Shown one piece after another: positions 50,665-60,102 of a stretch of DNA of 64,000 nt. The stretch comes from Pollutimonas bauzanensis (GTDB lineage Bacteria; Pseudomonadota; Gammaproteobacteria; Burkholderiales; Burkholderiaceae_B): positions 1 through 64,000 of the forward strand of contig NZ_FQXE01000008.1 in assembly GCF_900129885.1 (NCBI RefSeq). The letters run 5' to 3'. Position numbers and translations under genes: made by a program. The notes beneath the pieces were generated by a model, which ran no database searches, was not told where the DNA came from, and saw only the letters and a list, made by a program, of their open reading frames with translations. The first letter of the stretch is position 1. Each line of letters begins with the position of its first letter.

Positions 50665-51495
50665 TCAGACGCAGGCCAGGCTTTCGGCGTTTTTCCTTTG
50701 CACCGAGCCGGGTATCGGCACCACCGCCCTCAGCGCCGCGTAGCCCTGCTCGAACATGATCAACTGCCCCGGCTCGAATCGCGTCCAGACCTCATTGTCG
50801 GTCAGGGGCTTGGTGGCGATGATGGATACGCAATCACCCTGGCGATTGGTCAGGGAGAAATCCACCGTCATGTCCGCGTCGATCAGATGCGCCTTGTTGA
50901 ACGGCCACTCGCGCACGATGTAATGCAAATGGGTGGAGCAATGCGCAAACAGCGAGCGTCCATTGGAAAGCAGGTAATTGAATACGCCATGCACGGTGAT
51001 TTCATGCGTGAGTTCCTCGACCGCCTGGAAAAGGTCCGCGGTGGATGGCTCGGTATTGCCGAAGCGTTGGCGCAGGCCCTGCATGATGTGGCAGAAGGCG
51101 GCTTCGCTGTCGGTGGTGCCCACCGCCTGGTATTGCCCGCTAAGCGCCGGCTGGTAATCCAGCAAATCGCCGTTGTGGGCGAAAATCCAGTGGCGGCCCC
51201 ATAGCTCGCGCATGAAGGGATGGCAATTTTCCAGCGCGGTGGTGCCTTGCGTGGCCTTGCGGATATGGGCGATCACATTCCTGGATTTGATGGGGTAGCG
51301 TTTGATCAGCTCGGCCACGGGCGACTTGCACGACGGCTGGTTGTCGATGAAGACCCGGCAAGCCTTGCTTTCGAAGAAGGCGACCCCAAAGCCATCGGCA
51401 TGATGGTCGGTATGCCCGCCGCGCGCCGCGAACCCCGTAAAAGAAAAGGTGATATCGGTAGGCGTGGCGCAATTCATGCCCAACAGCTGACACAT
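50665..51495 (-). CDS. Class II glutamine amidotransferase (YafJ-like)
   Basis: A 276-residue Ntn-type amidotransferase. After Met removal, Cys2 (MCQLLGMN) is the nucleophile; GFAARGG, HADGFGVAFF, AHIRKATQG and FAHNGDL are the family's substrate loops. There is no synthase domain, as in YafJ proteins whose amine acceptor is unknown. I start at 51495, since the upstream frame would hide the catalytic Cys. Convergent with the binding protein gene. Confidence 0.88.
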   Translation of the reverse strand: MCQLLGMNCATPTDITFSFTGFAARGGHTDHHADGFGVAFFESKACRVFIDNQPSCKSPVAELIKRYPIKSRNVIAHIRKATQGTTALENCHPFMRELWGRHWIFAHNGDLLDYQPALSGQYQAVGTTDSEAAFCHIMQGLRQRFGNTEPSTADLFQAVEELTHEITVHGVFNYLLSNGRSLFAHCSTHLHYIVREWPFNKAHLIDADMTVDFSLTNRQGDCVSIIATKPLTDNEVWTRFEPGQLIMFEQGYAALRAVVPIPGSVQRKNAESLACV

Positions 51496-51657
51496 AGTGA
51501 AAAATCTTCTATTGAAAACCTGCGACATCCAAGCATGCACGCCCGTGCACGCGTTGCGCCTAGCCTTGATTCTATACGGGGATTGCAGAAAGCCGGCTTT
51601 TCTTTGGCGCGCGGCGGGATGCGCGCGCGCCGTCGATGCATTTTCACAACGAAAACC

Positions 51658-52887
51658 TCAATACTCGGACGACTTCCCGGTCAGGGCCACGCCGACGCGC
51701 AGCATGAAGTAGGCAAAGGCGTCTACCCAGCGGCCGATCAGGCCGCGGCGCTGCAGGTCCTCCGCGGTAACGCGCTGGGCGTTGCTCCGGATTTCGGTTT
51801 CGATGGCCGCTTTCAGCTCATCGGCGAAGGCCGCGTTCTGCACATAGATATTGGCCTCGCGCGCCAGCAGCAGGCTCAGCGGATCCAGGTTGGACGAGCC
51901 GACCATGGCGCAATCGTCGATCACGGCCACCTTGGCATGCAGATAGCTGGCCATGTATTCGTAGATTTCAATGCCGTCATCGAGCAGCTTGCAGTACATA
52001 TACCGGCAGGCGCGGTATTGCATGGGGTATTCGGAGCGCCCCTGCAGCAGCAGTCTCACTCGCACGCCGCCGCGGGCGGCGCTTTCCAGCGCCTTGCGCA
52101 AGCGGCGCCCCGGGAAGAAATAGGCGTTGGCGATCAGGATGTCGCCCGAGGCATGCGCCATGGTGGCCAGATAGACGTCTTCTATGGTCTGGCGAAAGCG
52201 GATATTGTCGCGCAGCAGAAGGGCGGCGCGCTGGCCCCCGTTGAACGAAGGCGCGGCGAATTTCTGGCGGGCGCTGCGCCACCTGCCCCAATCCTTGAGG
52301 CGGCGATAAAAGGCGGCCCAGTCGTCGCGCCGCCGCCAGGCCATGCGCAGCCACAGGGTGCGCTGCGCGCGCGCCACATCGTCCACGATGGGGCCGGCAA
52401 GGCGCACGGCGAAGTCGAAGCGCGGACGCAGGCCCCGCCCGTCGTCGGGCACGTCCACATAGTCGTCGAGAATATTGATGCCGCCCACGAACGCGAGGGC
52501 TTCGTCGATGACAGTGACCTTGCGGTGCAGGCGGCGCAAGCGCCGCAGATCGAATTTCATGTGGCGCAGGCCGGTGGGCTCGGGACGATAGACGCGGTAC
52601 TGCGCCCCCATGTCCGCCAGCCGGGAGGCGATCTCCCGGGCGTGCTCATTGCTGCCGAAGCCGTCGATCACGACGCGCACCTTGACGCCGCGCGCGCAAG
52701 CCTGGCGCAGGCAATCCAGCACCAGCAAGCCGGTCTTGTCCAGGTTGAATATATAGGTTTCCAGGTGAACCTGGCGGGTCGCCTCGGCGATGGCGGCGCA
52801 AAGCGCGGGAAAAAACTCTTCGCCGTTATGCAGCAGATCGATGCGGTTGCCGTCGCGCCATTTCAAGCGCAGGTGTTTACGCGCCAT
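51658..52887 (-). CDS. clsB: Cardiolipin synthase B-type phospholipase D protein
   Basis: A 409-residue PLD-superfamily protein with two HKD motifs: HRKVTVIDEALAFVGGINI and HAKVAVIDDCAMVGSSNLDPLS. There is no N-terminal transmembrane segment, which fits ClsB (YbhO) rather than ClsA. It makes cardiolipin or phosphatidylglycerol by phosphatidyl transfer at the inner membrane. In ClsB operons an EEP-family protein (YbhP) is the usual partner, and here such a gene is just upstream on the same strand. Confidence 0.88.
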   Translation of the reverse strand: MARKHLRLKWRDGNRIDLLHNGEEFFPALCAAIAEATRQVHLETYIFNLDKTGLLVLDCLRQACARGVKVRVVIDGFGSNEHAREIASRLADMGAQYRVYRPEPTGLRHMKFDLRRLRRLHRKVTVIDEALAFVGGINILDDYVDVPDDGRGLRPRFDFAVRLAGPIVDDVARAQRTLWLRMAWRRRDDWAAFYRRLKDWGRWRSARQKFAAPSFNGGQRAALLLRDNIRFRQTIEDVYLATMAHASGDILIANAYFFPGRRLRKALESAARGGVRVRLLLQGRSEYPMQYRACRYMYCKLLDDGIEIYEYMASYLHAKVAVIDDCAMVGSSNLDPLSLLLAREANIYVQNAAFADELKAAIETEIRSNAQRVTAEDLQRRGLIGRWVDAFAYFMLRVGVALTGKSSEY

Positions 52888-52942
52888 CCATGCCTTCCCT
52901 AGCCGAAGCGCGCGGCACGGCCGTCGCTGCGCACGGGGACTT

Positions 52943-53797
52943 TCACGGCAGCTCGAGCTCCGCGATCAGCGGCGCGTGGTCCGATAGCTGCTTCCATGGC
53001 GAACCATGCAATACGCGCGCGCTGCGCACGGCAAAGCCGCGCTGGTAGATGCGGTCCAGGCGCAGCCATGGGAAGGCCGCCGGAAAGGTGCGCGGCGGCG
53101 GGATCAGGCGGGCGTTGCCGTTCATGCCGAGCTCGTGCACCTTCTGGGCCAGGGGCAAGGGGCGCGGGAAGGGGCGCAGGCTGTCGCGCCAGCGCGTGAC
53201 CGAGCCGCGCAAGCCGCGGGCATCGCCATTCTGCGGAGCGATGGCAAACACCTCGTACAAGCCCAGCTGCTGCACGAACAATGGCGCGAGGCGGTTGTTC
53301 CAGTCATTGAAGTCGCCCGCCACGAGCACCGGCTCGTCGTCGGGCACCAGGCGCTTGATGCGTTCGACCAGCGCGGCCACCTGGCGCGAACGGCCGCCGG
53401 CGAACAAGCCCAGATGCACCACCACGCAATGCACCGGCGTGTCGTTGATCTCGACCACGGCGTGCAGCAGCCCGCGCTGCTCCATCTTGTGGTCGGAGAT
53501 ATCCTGGTTTTCATGCTGGAGAATGGGAAAGCGCGACAACAGCGCGTTGCCGTGGTCCGTCTGGTCGCGCACCGCATTGCATCCATATGCCGTCTGCATG
53601 CACAGGACCGCGCCCAGCGATTCATGCTGGGCGTCAAGGCTGAAACGCTGCTGGTTGCGGCCCTGGACCTCCTGCAAGAACACCAGGTCCGGGCGCAGGT
53701 TATAGAGGCCGAGCCGCAATTCCGCCAACGATTCGCGGCTGCCCGTTGCCGAGCGGCCCTTGTGAATGTTGTAGCTTACGACCCGGATTACCGACAC
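52943..53797 (-). CDS. Endonuclease/exonuclease/phosphatase (EEP) family protein, YbhP-like
   Basis: A 284-residue EEP-fold hydrolase. Motifs VVSYNIHKG, PDLVFLQEVQG (catalytic Glu), VLVAGDFNDWNN and SDHAPLIAELELP (terminal Asp-His) are all present. No signal peptide is obvious. GTG start at 53797. Its place upstream of clsB repeats the ybhP-ybhO order of enterobacteria, suggesting a phospholipid-related substrate rather than DNA, but this is inference. Confidence 0.85.
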   Translation of the reverse strand: MSVIRVVSYNIHKGRSATGSRESLAELRLGLYNLRPDLVFLQEVQGRNQQRFSLDAQHESLGAVLCMQTAYGCNAVRDQTDHGNALLSRFPILQHENQDISDHKMEQRGLLHAVVEINDTPVHCVVVHLGLFAGGRSRQVAALVERIKRLVPDDEPVLVAGDFNDWNNRLAPLFVQQLGLYEVFAIAPQNGDARGLRGSVTRWRDSLRPFPRPLPLAQKVHELGMNGNARLIPPPRTFPAAFPWLRLDRIYQRGFAVRSARVLHGSPWKQLSDHAPLIAELELP

Positions 53798-53809
53798 TGC
53801 GGCCCCCTG

Positions 53810-55609
53810 CTATTGCGCTGCTTTGACCTCGGGGCTGCGCAAACGAATGTGCAATTCGCGCAACTGCTTTTCGTCGACCGGCGAGGGCGCTTGCGTCAAC
53901 AGGCATTGGGCGCGCTGCGTCTTGGGGAAGGCGATGACGTCGCGTATGGATTCGGCGCCGGCCATCATGGTGACCAGGCGGTCCAGGCCGAAAGCGACAC
54001 CGCCGTGCGGCGGCGCGCCATACTGCAAGGCGTCCAGCAGGAAGCCGAACTTGTCGCGGGCCTCTTCGGCGCCGATATTCAAGGCGCGGAACACCTTGCT
54101 CTGCACCTCGGCGCGATGGATCCGCACCGAACCGCCGCCCACTTCCCAGCCGTTCAAGACCATATCATACGCCTTCGCCAATGCCTGGCTGGGGTCGGTT
54201 TCCAGGAAGTCTTCGTGGCCGTCCTTGGGGCTGGTAAAAGGATGGTGGGCCGCGAAATAGCGGCCTTCCTCGTCGTCGTATTCGAACATCGGAAAATCGA
54301 CCACCCACAAAGGCTGCCAGCCCGCCTCGAACAAACCGTTATCCTTGCCGAAGTCGCTATGGCCGATTTTCACGCGCAGGGCGCCTATGGCGTCATTGAC
54401 GACCTTGGCCTTGTCGGCGCCGAAGAAGATCAGGTCGCCGCTCTGCGCGCCGCTGCGTTCGATCAGTTGGGCCAGGACATCGACATGGATATTCTTGACG
54501 ATGGGCGACTGCAGGCCCTCGGGTATCGCCGCGGCATCGTTGACCTTGATATAGGCCAGGCCCTTGGCGCCATAAATGCCGACGAACTTGGTGTAGGCGT
54601 CGATTTCGCTGCGGGGCATGCTCGCGCCGCCGGGTATGCGCAAGGCCACGACCCGGCTGGCCGGATCATTGGCCGGGGCGGAAAACACCTTGAAGTCCAC
54701 GTCGCGCATCAGGTCGCCAACGTCGACGAATTCCAGCTTGACGCGCAAGTCGGGCTTGTCCGAGCCGTAACGCCGCATTGCTTCTTCCCATGTCATGGTC
54801 GGAAAGGAAGCCGGCAATGCCACATTCTGCACGCTGGCGAACACATGGCGTATCATACCTTCGAAAATTTCCCGGATCTCCACTTCGTTCAGGAACGAGG
54901 TTTCGCAATCGATCTGGGTGAATTCCGGCTGGCGGTCGGCGCGCAGGTCTTCGTCGCGAAAGCATTTCGTGATTTGATAATAGCGGTCGAAGCCCGACAC
55001 CATCAGCATTTGCTTGAACAACTGCGGCGACTGCGGCAGGGCGAAGAACTGGCCGGCGTTGACGCGGGAAGGAACCAGATAGTCGCGCGCGCCTTCGGGC
55101 GTGCTTTTGGTGAGCATGGGCGTTTCAATGTCGATGAAGCCCAGGTTGTCCAGGTATTTGCGCACCTCGATGGAGACGCGATAGCGCAGCATGAGGTTGC
55201 GCTGCATTTGCGGGCGACGCAGGTCCAGCACACGGTGAGTGAGGCGGGTGGTTTCCGACAGATTGTCGTCGTCGAGCTGAAAGGGGGGCGTTACCGACGG
55301 ATTCAGTATCTCGATTTCGCGGCACAGGACCTCGATGCCGCCGGAAGCCAGTTCCGGGTTGCTGGTGCCCTCGGGGCGCAGGCGCACCAGGCCGGTAATG
55401 CGTACGCAGAACTCATTGCGGATATGCTCGGCGGTATTGAAGGCTGCCACATTGTCCGGATCCACCACGATTTGCGCCAGGCCGGCGCGGTCGCGCAGAT
55501 CGATGAAAATCACCCCACCGTGGTCGCGGCGGCGATGGACCCAGCCAAACAATGTCACTGTCTGGTCCAGGTGGTCTTTATTAACGTCGCCGGTATAGCA
55601 GGTACGCAT
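53810..55609 (-). CDS. aspS: Aspartyl-tRNA synthetase
   Basis: A 599-residue class IIb synthetase. The N-terminal OB fold ([31 protein letters not shown]) binds the anticodon; motif 2 is [18 protein letters not shown] and motif 3 is [15 protein letters not shown]; the bacterial GAD insertion lies between. Class motif 1 is around [10 protein letters not shown] start at ATG 55609; an in-frame TTG precedes it. It follows DUF502 and fmdB in a conserved betaproteobacterial order. Confidence 0.96.
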   Translation of the reverse strand: MRTCYTGDVNKDHLDQTVTLFGWVHRRRDHGGVIFIDLRDRAGLAQIVVDPDNVAAFNTAEHIRNEFCVRITGLVRLRPEGTSNPELASGGIEVLCREIEILNPSVTPPFQLDDDNLSETTRLTHRVLDLRRPQMQRNLMLRYRVSIEVRKYLDNLGFIDIETPMLTKSTPEGARDYLVPSRVNAGQFFALPQSPQLFKQMLMVSGFDRYYQITKCFRDEDLRADRQPEFTQIDCETSFLNEVEIREIFEGMIRHVFASVQNVALPASFPTMTWEEAMRRYGSDKPDLRVKLEFVDVGDLMRDVDFKVFSAPANDPASRVVALRIPGGASMPRSEIDAYTKFVGIYGAKGLAYIKVNDAAAIPEGLQSPIVKNIHVDVLAQLIERSGAQSGDLIFFGADKAKVVNDAIGALRVKIGHSDFGKDNGLFEAGWQPLWVVDFPMFEYDDEEGRYFAAHHPFTSPKDGHEDFLETDPSQALAKAYDMVLNGWEVGGGSVRIHRAEVQSKVFRALNIGAEEARDKFGFLLDALQYGAPPHGGVAFGLDRLVTMMAGAESIRDVIAFPKTQRAQCLLTQAPSPVDEKQLRELHIRLRSPEVKAAQ

Positions 55610-55647
55610 CAAGGATTACTCCGTATATGAAATTCTTAAACTGGGAA

Positions 55648-56340
55648 TCAGGGCTGTTCTTTGCCGGGCTGGCGCGCCGCATCGACCTGGTCGATGTCGC
55701 GAGCGGCGTCGATCACCGACACCGCGTCCTGGCCGGCCTCGAGAGCCTTGATGGAAACGGGCGCCACGACGCCCATGGAAACAATGTACTTGAGCGCCGC
55801 GTCCACGCTCATGTCGAGCACCTGCACATCCTCGCGCGGCATCATCAAAAAGAAGCCCGAAGTGGGATTGGGAGTGGTCGGCACATAGACGCTGATATAG
55901 TCGCCGTCCAGCTTCTCGGCGACCTCGCCGCTGGGCGCGCCGGTAAGGAAGGCGATGGTCCATGAGCCCAGCCGCGGATACTGCACCAGCACCGCTTCGC
56001 GAAATGCCTGGCCATTGGGCGCCAGCACCGTATCGCTGACCTGCTTGACCGAATTGTAGATCGAGCGCACCAGCGGAATACGCCCGAGCAGCTGCTCCCA
56101 GCGGTCCACCATGGCGCGGCCTATGAAATTGGCGCCCAGCAGGCCGGTCAAAAGCACCACGACCAGCACCAGCAGCACCTGAAACCCCGGAATGCGATAG
56201 CCGAACAAGGACTGTGACGACAAGAATGCCGGCACGACGCTTTCGAGGGTGCTGATGAGCAGTGCGATTACCCAGATGGTAATGACCAGGGGAATCCAGA
56301 TCAGCAGCCCGGTAATAAAGTATCGCTTGAAAAAACGCAT
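55648..56340 (-). CDS. DUF502 membrane protein
   Basis: A 230-residue DUF502 protein with two N-terminal helices (about 10-30 and 55-75) and a cytosolic beta-rich domain: NFIGRAMVDRWEQLLGRIPLVRSIYNSVKQVSDTV and YISVYVPTTPNPTSGFFLMM are family hallmarks. Function is not established; plant relatives are COV1-like trafficking proteins. It lies between fmdB and aspS, a very common order, and is likely co-transcribed with both. Confidence 0.88.
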   Translation of the reverse strand: MRFFKRYFITGLLIWIPLVITIWVIALLISTLESVVPAFLSSQSLFGYRIPGFQVLLVLVVVLLTGLLGANFIGRAMVDRWEQLLGRIPLVRSIYNSVKQVSDTVLAPNGQAFREAVLVQYPRLGSWTIAFLTGAPSGEVAEKLDGDYISVYVPTTPNPTSGFFLMMPREDVQVLDMSVDAALKYIVSMGVVAPVSIKALEAGQDAVSVIDAARDIDQVDAARQPGKEQP

Positions 56341-56360
56341 GCAGTCTTAGACTTACCGGA

Positions 56361-56765
56361 TCAGGAAGAGGTGGAGCCAGTCGACGGAGCAGCCGGGGAA
56401 CTGGCTGTTGCATTGCTGCCGCTAGTGCCGCTGCTTATGTTGCCGCCGCTGGTATTGCTATTGCCGCCAGTATTGCCGGCGCCGCTTGCCGCGCCGTCAT
56501 TCGTTGCGCCGCCGCCCTTCGCGTCGCCGCCGGGGGCGGCGGGTTTCGCGGCCGCGCCGGCCGGCGCGCCGCTGGCGGCGCCATTGTTGCGAAAATCAGT
56601 GACATACCAGCCGGAGCCTTTCAGTTGAAAGCCCGCGGCCGTGACCTGCTTTGTATAGGTGCTTTGACCGCATTCCGGACAGACCGTCAGCAGCGGATCA
56701 GACATTTTTTGCAATATGTCCTGCGCATGTCCGCAGGCACTGCATTTGTAAGCATAAATAGGCAC
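56361..56765 (-). CDS. FmdB-family zinc ribbon protein with low-complexity tail
   Basis: A 134-residue protein. The first 60 residues are the FmdB domain: MPIYAYKCSACGHAQDILQKMSDPLLTVCPECG, with two CxxC pairs that bind Zn, and FQLKGSGWYVTDFR. The remaining 70 residues are a Gly/Ser/Ala/Asn/Thr-rich repeat-like tail (for example GAGNTGGNSNTSGGNISSG), longer than usual for the family and likely disordered. FmdB-type proteins are suspected regulators, but no target is known. Confidence 0.88.
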   Translation of the reverse strand: MPIYAYKCSACGHAQDILQKMSDPLLTVCPECGQSTYTKQVTAAGFQLKGSGWYVTDFRNNGAASGAPAGAAAKPAAPGGDAKGGGATNDGAASGAGNTGGNSNTSGGNISSGTSGSNATASSPAAPSTGSTSS

Positions 56766-57072
56766 GAAACCATCCCAAGAAAGTTTGTGAAGAACTCCGG
56801 CCTATCAGCCGGAATTTCTCCGCCACGATGCAGGGCGCCTGCGGCGCCGCATCGACAACGCCTCGCTCGACCTCGCCGTGAACGGCGAGGCTTGCGCTTA
56901 GACGCGTGGTCAAAGGAAAAACCCGCTTGCAGCCGCCCCGACGTGCGAGAACGGGAAGACGCGGCAAAGCCCCGAAACTGGTTAATTTTAGCCGGTTTTG
57001 CCGACCGGCACCGTACAAGGCCCCTGCGGGGCCGGCGCCGCCAGTAAAACCAGGACCAGCCTGGCGTCCGCG
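56766..57072 (-). other. Structured intergenic region between nhaD-like gene and fmdB
   Basis: This 307-base gap holds no gene I can support. Three inverted repeats follow each other: CCGG...CCGG near 56800-56815, GATGC-GCGCC/GGCGC-GCATC at 56828-56854 and CCTCGCCG/CGGCGAGG at 56871-56890. It forms the leader of the fmdB-DUF502-aspS operon or encodes a small RNA; nothing identifies a known RNA family. Confidence 0.4.
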
Positions 57073-58350
57073 CTAAAACGAATTGGGCAGCATGAACATC
57101 GCGGCGGCCACCAGCGTGGGCAGCGCCGCCGCCGCCAGCAGCTTCAAGGGAGAAATGGCACCGTCGGGAAAAGTGCCTTTCAAAATCGAAAAGCCCGCCG
57201 GATTGGGAGCGTTGGCGATCACCGTCAGCCCGCCGCCGGTCACCGCGCCGGCCACCAGCATGTAGCGCCATAGTTCGCTGGTGCCTTCCACCAGCGAACC
57301 CAGATAAGTCAGCGCGGCATTGTCAGTAACCGCCGTAAGCGCCGTCGCGCCCCAGTACAGGACCGTGGGCGACAGGCCGGCCAGCAATTCCTGCAACCAC
57401 CATTTCTGCAGGCCGCCCAGGACCACCAGGCCGGCCAGGAAAAAGCCCACCATCAGCCCCTCCCTGATCAGCAGGGGGTTTTGATGGCGCTGGTAGGCGT
57501 GAGCATAGCCGATGAAGAGCATGAGAAAGCCCATGAAAATCACCGGATGGTGGGCCGACAGGACCACCCCGACCAGGAATACCGTATGGATGGCGATCAC
57601 GCTCAAGGGCACGGGCGGGCGGGCCGCCGCGGCGGCGTTCGCATCGCGGCCGATGCTGCCATCCTGCAGCCGCGCGCGGCACACCAGTGTCAGGATGCCC
57701 GCGTTGATCACCACGGCCAGGGCCGCGCGCCAGCCGAAATGCGTCGCCATATAGACGGTATCCCAGCCGAATGTCTGGGCGACCATCAATACCGGCGGCG
57801 CCGCGTATGCCGTGAGCACACCGCCTATGGAAACATTGACGAACAATACCCCTATCGTCATGTACTTGAAGCCGGCCTGGCCCGGCCGGCGGAAATAGGC
57901 GTCGCGCAGCAGCAGCGCGGCCAGCGTCATGGCCGCCGGCTCGGTGATGAACGAGCCCGCCAGCGGCACGAAGGCCATGGTCACGAAAAACATGGCCAGT
58001 TCATTGGGTATCGGCAGCATTCTGGCCAGCGAGCGCACCCCCATGCTGACCAGTTCCAGTATGGGACGGCTTGCCGCCACCACCATGATCACGAACACAA
58101 ACGCCGGTTCGGTGAAGTTGCGGGTATCGATATAGCCGACGGTCTCGCCCACGCCCGACAGCAGCGCCATGGCGGCCAGCAATACGCAGGCCCAGACGCC
58201 GAAAACCGCCTCGACCTCGGACAGCAAATGCCATAAGCCGGCATGCGGCCCGCCGCGGTTGGCCAGGCGGGCGAAAACGGGCACCGAAAAAGTGTGAATG
58301 ATAGCGACCGCGAACAGCGCGGTAGCCAGATACTCCAGGAAGCTAGGCAT
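57073..58350 (-). CDS. Putative Na+/H+ antiporter (Na_H_antiport_2 family)
   Basis: A 425-residue membrane protein with around twelve helices. The family segments are WHLLSEVEAVFGVWACVLL, NFTEPAFVFVIMVVAASRPI, PLAGSFITEPAAMTLAALLL and AVTDNAALTYLGSLVEG; the intramembrane Asp in TDNAALT and Glu in ITEPAA are shared with the NhaD-like group. Substrate is inferred from the family only. It precedes the GMC oxidoreductase gene order on the same strand but with a 45-base gap. Confidence 0.82.
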   Translation of the reverse strand: MPSFLEYLATALFAVAIIHTFSVPVFARLANRGGPHAGLWHLLSEVEAVFGVWACVLLAAMALLSGVGETVGYIDTRNFTEPAFVFVIMVVAASRPILELVSMGVRSLARMLPIPNELAMFFVTMAFVPLAGSFITEPAAMTLAALLLRDAYFRRPGQAGFKYMTIGVLFVNVSIGGVLTAYAAPPVLMVAQTFGWDTVYMATHFGWRAALAVVINAGILTLVCRARLQDGSIGRDANAAAAARPPVPLSVIAIHTVFLVGVVLSAHHPVIFMGFLMLFIGYAHAYQRHQNPLLIREGLMVGFFLAGLVVLGGLQKWWLQELLAGLSPTVLYWGATALTAVTDNAALTYLGSLVEGTSELWRYMLVAGAVTGGGLTVIANAPNPAGFSILKGTFPDGAISPLKLLAAAALPTLVAAAMFMLPNSF

Positions 58351-58395
58351 GCCTCAACCTTTCAAAAGCCCGACTGGCGGGGGAAAATTGTCGCG

Positions 58396-60024
58396 TCAGT
58401 GTTTGCGCGCTTGGGCCAGAATGAAGCCGGCCCCTTTCTCGGCAATCATCACTGAGGGAGAGTTGGTATTGCCGGAAGTGATGGTCGGCATGATGGACGC
58501 ATCGATGACCCGCAGGCCTTCGATGCCGCGCACCCGCAATTGCGGGTCCACCACCGCCATGGCGTCCAGCCCCATCTTGCAGGTGCCCACGGGGTGGAAA
58601 ATGGTGGTGCCGATATCGCCGGCGGCCCGTTCGAGGTCGGCCTGCGATTCGACTTGCGGCCCCGGCTTGTATTCCTGCGGCCGGTACTGGGCGAGCGCGG
58701 GTTGCGCCATGATGCGGCGCGTCAGCCGTATGCTGTCGGCGGCCACCTGGCAGTCCTCGGCGGTTTGCAGGTAATTGCACAAAATCGCCGGCGGATCGCC
58801 GGCGTCGGGCGAAGTAATGTTGACGTGGCCCCGGCTGGTGGGGCGCAAATTGCAGACCGACGCCGTGATCGCGGGAAAATCGTGCAAGGCGTCGCCGAAC
58901 TTTTCCAGCGACAGAGGCTGCACATGGTATTCCAGGTTGGCCCGCTGCTGGGCGGGGCTGGAACGGGCGAACGCCCCCAACTGCGATGGCGCCATCGCCA
59001 GCGGCCCGCGCTTCTGCAGCGCGTACTGCACGCCCATCAAGCCCTTGCCCCACAGCGAGCCCACCATGGAGTTCAGAGTCTTGGCGCCCTCCACCTTGTA
59101 GATCAGGCGCAGTTGCAGGTGGTCCTGCAAATTCTGGCCGACGCCTTGCAGGTCGTGCACGACCGGAATGCCCAAAGACTGCAGAAGCGCCCCGGGGCCC
59201 ACGCCGGAAACCTGCAGAAGCTGGGCGGACCCGATGGAGCCCGATGACAGGATGACTTCCGCTTTGGCCCGGGCGAATTTCTTGTGGCCTTCATGGGTGT
59301 AGCGCACGCCATCGGCCCTGCGGCCGGCGAACACGATGCGTTCGGCCTGGGCCCCGGTAAGCACCGTCAGGTTCGGACGTTTGGCGACCGGATGCAGAAA
59401 GGCTTTGGCGGAAGTCCAGCGCACGCCGCGCCGCTGGTTGACCTCGAAATAGGCGCAGCCCTCGTTGTCGCCGCGGTTGAAATCGTCGATGGCGGGGATG
59501 TCGGCCTGTTGCGCCGCCTGGCGGAAGGCATCCAGGATCTTCCAGGACAGGCGCTGCCGCTCTACCCGCCAGGTGCCCGAGGCGCCGTGGAATTCGCTCT
59601 CGCCGGCATGGTGGTCTTCGACCTGCTTGAACACCGGCAGCACATCGTCCCAGCCCCAGCCGGTATTGCCCAGCGCGGCCCAGCCGTCGTAGTCGGCCGC
59701 CTGGCCGCGCATGTAGATCATGCCGTTGATGGCCGAGCAGCCGCCCAGCACCCGCCCGCGCGGATAGCCCAGGCTGCGGTTGTTGATGCCGGGGTCGGGC
59801 TGGGTGCTGTAGCACCAGTCGGTGCGCGGATTGCCGATGCAATACAGATAGCCAACCGGGATATGGATCCAGCGCCAGTCGTCGCGCCCGCCCGCCTCCA
59901 GCAGCAAGACTCTGTCGGCGGGATCTGCCGAAAGGCGATTGGCCAGCAGGCAGCCCGCCGAGCCCGCGCCCACGATTATGTAATCAAACTCCTGGGGAGC
60001 TTGTGCCGATGCGTCGTCCACCAT
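58396..60024 (-). CDS. GMC-family FAD oxidoreductase (choline dehydrogenase-like)
   Basis: A 542-residue flavoprotein. DYIIVGAGSAGCLLANRLS is the FAD-binding Rossmann motif, GGCSAINGMIYMRGQAADYD is GMC signature 1, GSIGSAQLLQVSGVGP is signature 2, and near the end GTCKMG and NTNSPSVMIAEKGA carry the active-site His region (TIFHPVGTCKM) and Asn. Substrate is probably an alcohol; choline dehydrogenases, alkan-1-ol and polyethylene glycol dehydrogenases share this layout. I start at 60024, where GGAG is seven bases upstream; an ATG at 60072 is possible. No betaine genes are near. Confidence 0.88.
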   Translation of the reverse strand: MVDDASAQAPQEFDYIIVGAGSAGCLLANRLSADPADRVLLLEAGGRDDWRWIHIPVGYLYCIGNPRTDWCYSTQPDPGINNRSLGYPRGRVLGGCSAINGMIYMRGQAADYDGWAALGNTGWGWDDVLPVFKQVEDHHAGESEFHGASGTWRVERQRLSWKILDAFRQAAQQADIPAIDDFNRGDNEGCAYFEVNQRRGVRWTSAKAFLHPVAKRPNLTVLTGAQAERIVFAGRRADGVRYTHEGHKKFARAKAEVILSSGSIGSAQLLQVSGVGPGALLQSLGIPVVHDLQGVGQNLQDHLQLRLIYKVEGAKTLNSMVGSLWGKGLMGVQYALQKRGPLAMAPSQLGAFARSSPAQQRANLEYHVQPLSLEKFGDALHDFPAITASVCNLRPTSRGHVNITSPDAGDPPAILCNYLQTAEDCQVAADSIRLTRRIMAQPALAQYRPQEYKPGPQVESQADLERAAGDIGTTIFHPVGTCKMGLDAMAVVDPQLRVRGIEGLRVIDASIMPTITSGNTNSPSVMIAEKGAGFILAQARKH

Positions 60025-60102
60025 GTTGTCTCCAGCGGCCAAGCCGCGATCTTTGTTTTTCTCTTTTTCCATTCTAATTGTTTTCTTTGCCGCAGGCTGC
60101 GT

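Noticed and set aside
53006-55630. 874-residue frame on the plus strand
   Set aside because: It mirrors aspS and the EEP gene on the opposite strand; high GC with few stops creates long shadow frames.
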